From: Thereva unica
Taxonomy: Eukaryota > Arthropoda > Insecta > Diptera > Therevidae
Direction of reading: 5' to 3'
Length of the DNA stretch: 64,000 bases
NCBI GenBank assembly: GCA_949987705.1
Contig: OX465286.1
Location: 12,567,092 to 12,631,091, forward strand
Both the position numbers and the translations under genes were made by a program. Below are positions 62,448-64,000 of this stretch, piece by piece. The notes under the pieces were generated by a model that was not told the DNA's origin, did not search any database, and saw only the letters and a list, made by a program, of their open reading frames with translations. How positions within the stretch are numbered: the first letter of the stretch is position 1; each line of letters starts with the position of its first letter.

Positions 62448-63786
62448 TTTTTTTTATGTGGCAGTGCTAAGCTCAGGAGTCACCCTTTGTACTACTAGTC
62501 CGTCATGTCATTTGTCATGTCATGGTGCAATGTCCAGCAGTAAGCTTAGTACGGGAGGGAGGGAGGGGGAATAGGTTAAGGATTATAAAGGTACGGGGGG
62601 GTATTGAAGAAGGTGGTGATGAACCCTGCGTTTGAACTCTTGGATGTTGTAGGAGCTCGGAAAAACTGACTGCGAGAGATTATTCCACAGTCGAGGTGTT
62701 CTATTTACAAACGAATTCATATCCTGTTGAGTGCGTGAAAGGGGGAGTTGCAGGTGGAGGGAATGAGACGAGTGGGCTAATCTGGTGTTGCGGGTATAGG
62801 ATTGCCGTGGAGGCAGGAGAGCTCTTAGTTCGGAGGAACAGTCACTATGAAAGTAGCGATAAAATTTTGTCAGTGCAGCTACATTCCTACGGTGGCTCAA
62901 GGGGTCGATGGTGGAGCAAATGGTATCGTCATCAATTAGTTTAAGGGCCCTTTTTGGACCTTATCTAACCATGCCAAGGTGGTTATTGGAGCGCCGCCCC
63001 AAACGAGGGAGTTATATTCGAGAAGAGGCCGAATGTAGGATTTATAAATAACAGCACGGGCCGATGGCTGGAGGAGGAACTTGCACCTCTTAAGAAATCC
63101 CAAATACTGAGATCCTTGTTTGGCGATTTGGAATATGTGGTCATTCCATCGCAAGTCTTTGGCTAAAGTCACGCCTAAGATGTGTAGGGATGGGTCGGCC
63201 TTTAGTACCACGTCATCCACTTTCAAGGATGGTGAGGTGTTGATCTTTTTCTTTGAAATAAGACAGTGCTTGGTTTTGGTGGGGTTGAATTCAACACGAT
63301 TCTTCTCTCCCCACTCTAGAATGAGTTCAATGTCATTATTAATAGAATTGAACATTAGTTCACGATCATCAAGACAGGATCTGGCATGAGTCTGTCTTGT
63401 ATCGAAGCTGTACGAGTAACGTAGAGTACCGTCGTCAGCGAAGCTGAGAAGTGGGTTGGAGGGGATTGAAAGTAGATCATTTATAAAGATGAGAAAAAGG
63501 GCCGGTGATAAAATTGACCCCTGGGGGACCCCCGCAGAGACGGGGTGAGATTCAGATTTGACGCCATCCAATAATACCTTGATTGAACGGCCGGAAAGGA
63601 AACTCTCAACCCACTTATACAGAAGCGAGTCAATTCCAATAGCTTTGAGTTTAGCTAACAAGGCTGAGTGCCATACTCTATCAAAAGCCTTGGAGATATC
63701 CAAAGCAACCAAACTGGATTCACCAGATCCATGCAAACTTTGATGGAGGTGCTCTGTAAAGCAAACTAAAAGATCACCAGTTTCAG
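62448..63786 (-). mobile_element. LINE fragment, copy 2 of two
   Basis: The minus strand from 63780: TGDLLVCFTEHLHQSLHGSG, LVALDISKAFDRVWHSALLA, SAGVPQGSILSPALFLIFIN and LSFADDGTLRYSYS, then KLIDDD-type and SHRRNVAALTKFYRYFHSDC to the stop near 62583. The tail ends in an A-run at 62455-62448. 266 codons are open (63736-62939), then a frameshift. Same family as 50375-55390, with about two thirds of ORF2 missing. Confidence 0.85.
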
Positions 63787-64000
63787 TCTATGTCTCCTAG
63801 TGAGTAGTTGATATCAGTCCGGTCTGACATTTTTCTCGTGCCTCCACTTGTATTTGCCACTATTTATAATTTACGGCCATCTAATTTGTGTGGTTTCGTT
63901 ATTTTTTCTTTCTGAGCCAGTGTTCTTATTCGTGTGCTTACCGCCAATATAATTATGGGAAAACCTCATGGATCTGCAAAGTCATCTGGATCATCCTCCT
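63787..64000. other. Unassigned window end
   Basis: No repeat or gene recognised. Less AT-rich than neighbouring gaps. Confidence 0.3.

Overview
The window comes from an AT-rich, transposon-laden insect genome, most likely a higher (schizophoran) fly. I base this on one host gene with short introns and on the repertoire of LINE, Tc1, hAT and Helitron-like families. The species cannot be fixed from the sequence. I see no bacterial features, CRISPR array or operon.

The only host gene I recognise is a rapsyn homologue on the minus strand: seven exons at 18589-18507, 18433-18267, 18210-17548, 17474-17376, 17323-17132, 17078-16879 and 12961-12634. They read in one frame through six introns and give a TPR array, a RING-H2 finger and a low-complexity tail. 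Five introns are 52-73 nt. The sixth, which cuts the RING finger, is 3,917 nt because it is filled with LINE, R1-like and 5S-derived sequence. The 5' exon(s) upstream of 18589 were not found.

The rest is mostly nested mobile elements. 0-7.4 kb: a broken Tc1-like copy, a CR1-like LINE fragment, a hAT MITE with a perfect 8-bp target duplication, tandem repeats, a fold-back MITE and a Helitron-like 3' end. 7.96-11.89 kb: a Tc1-like element with long IR/DR-type inverted repeats, broken by a hAT MITE, a second possible MITE and a Transib-like element that itself holds a tRNA-derived SINE. 13-16.8 kb: LOA-like LINE with an R1-like insertion, inside the rapsyn intron. 18.7-19.2 kb: two hairpin elements. 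19.2-27.45 kb: a four-layer nest in which an antisense LOA-like LINE holds a sense LOA-like LINE and a 5.8-kb DNA transposon with TIRs of about 430 bp, which in turn holds an RTE-like LINE. 29.0-33.3 kb: a nearly intact CR1-group LINE. 33.4-36.9 kb: LINE and MITE debris. 36.9-40.5 kb: AT-rich DNA. 40.7-47.7 kb: a CR1-like LINE carrying a solo LTR, a MITE and a LOA-like LINE. 48-50.1 kb: MITE and LINE remnants. 50.4-55.4 kb: a LINE split by a 1.84-kb solo-LTR-like insertion. 56.6-58.15 kb: a complete HINE/Helitron-like element with an 8-bp minisatellite. 58.4-59.9 kb: a second Tc1-like copy beside a Helitron 3' end. 61.8-63.8 kb: two more LINE copies.

Most insertions were delimited by finding target-site duplications and checking that the interrupted reading frame closes once the insert and one duplication are removed. 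The best candidate for an under-described system is the DNA transposon at 21222-27005. Its broken ORF has a GCDTTS-type motif resembling FEN/XPG nucleases and a cysteine-rich tail.
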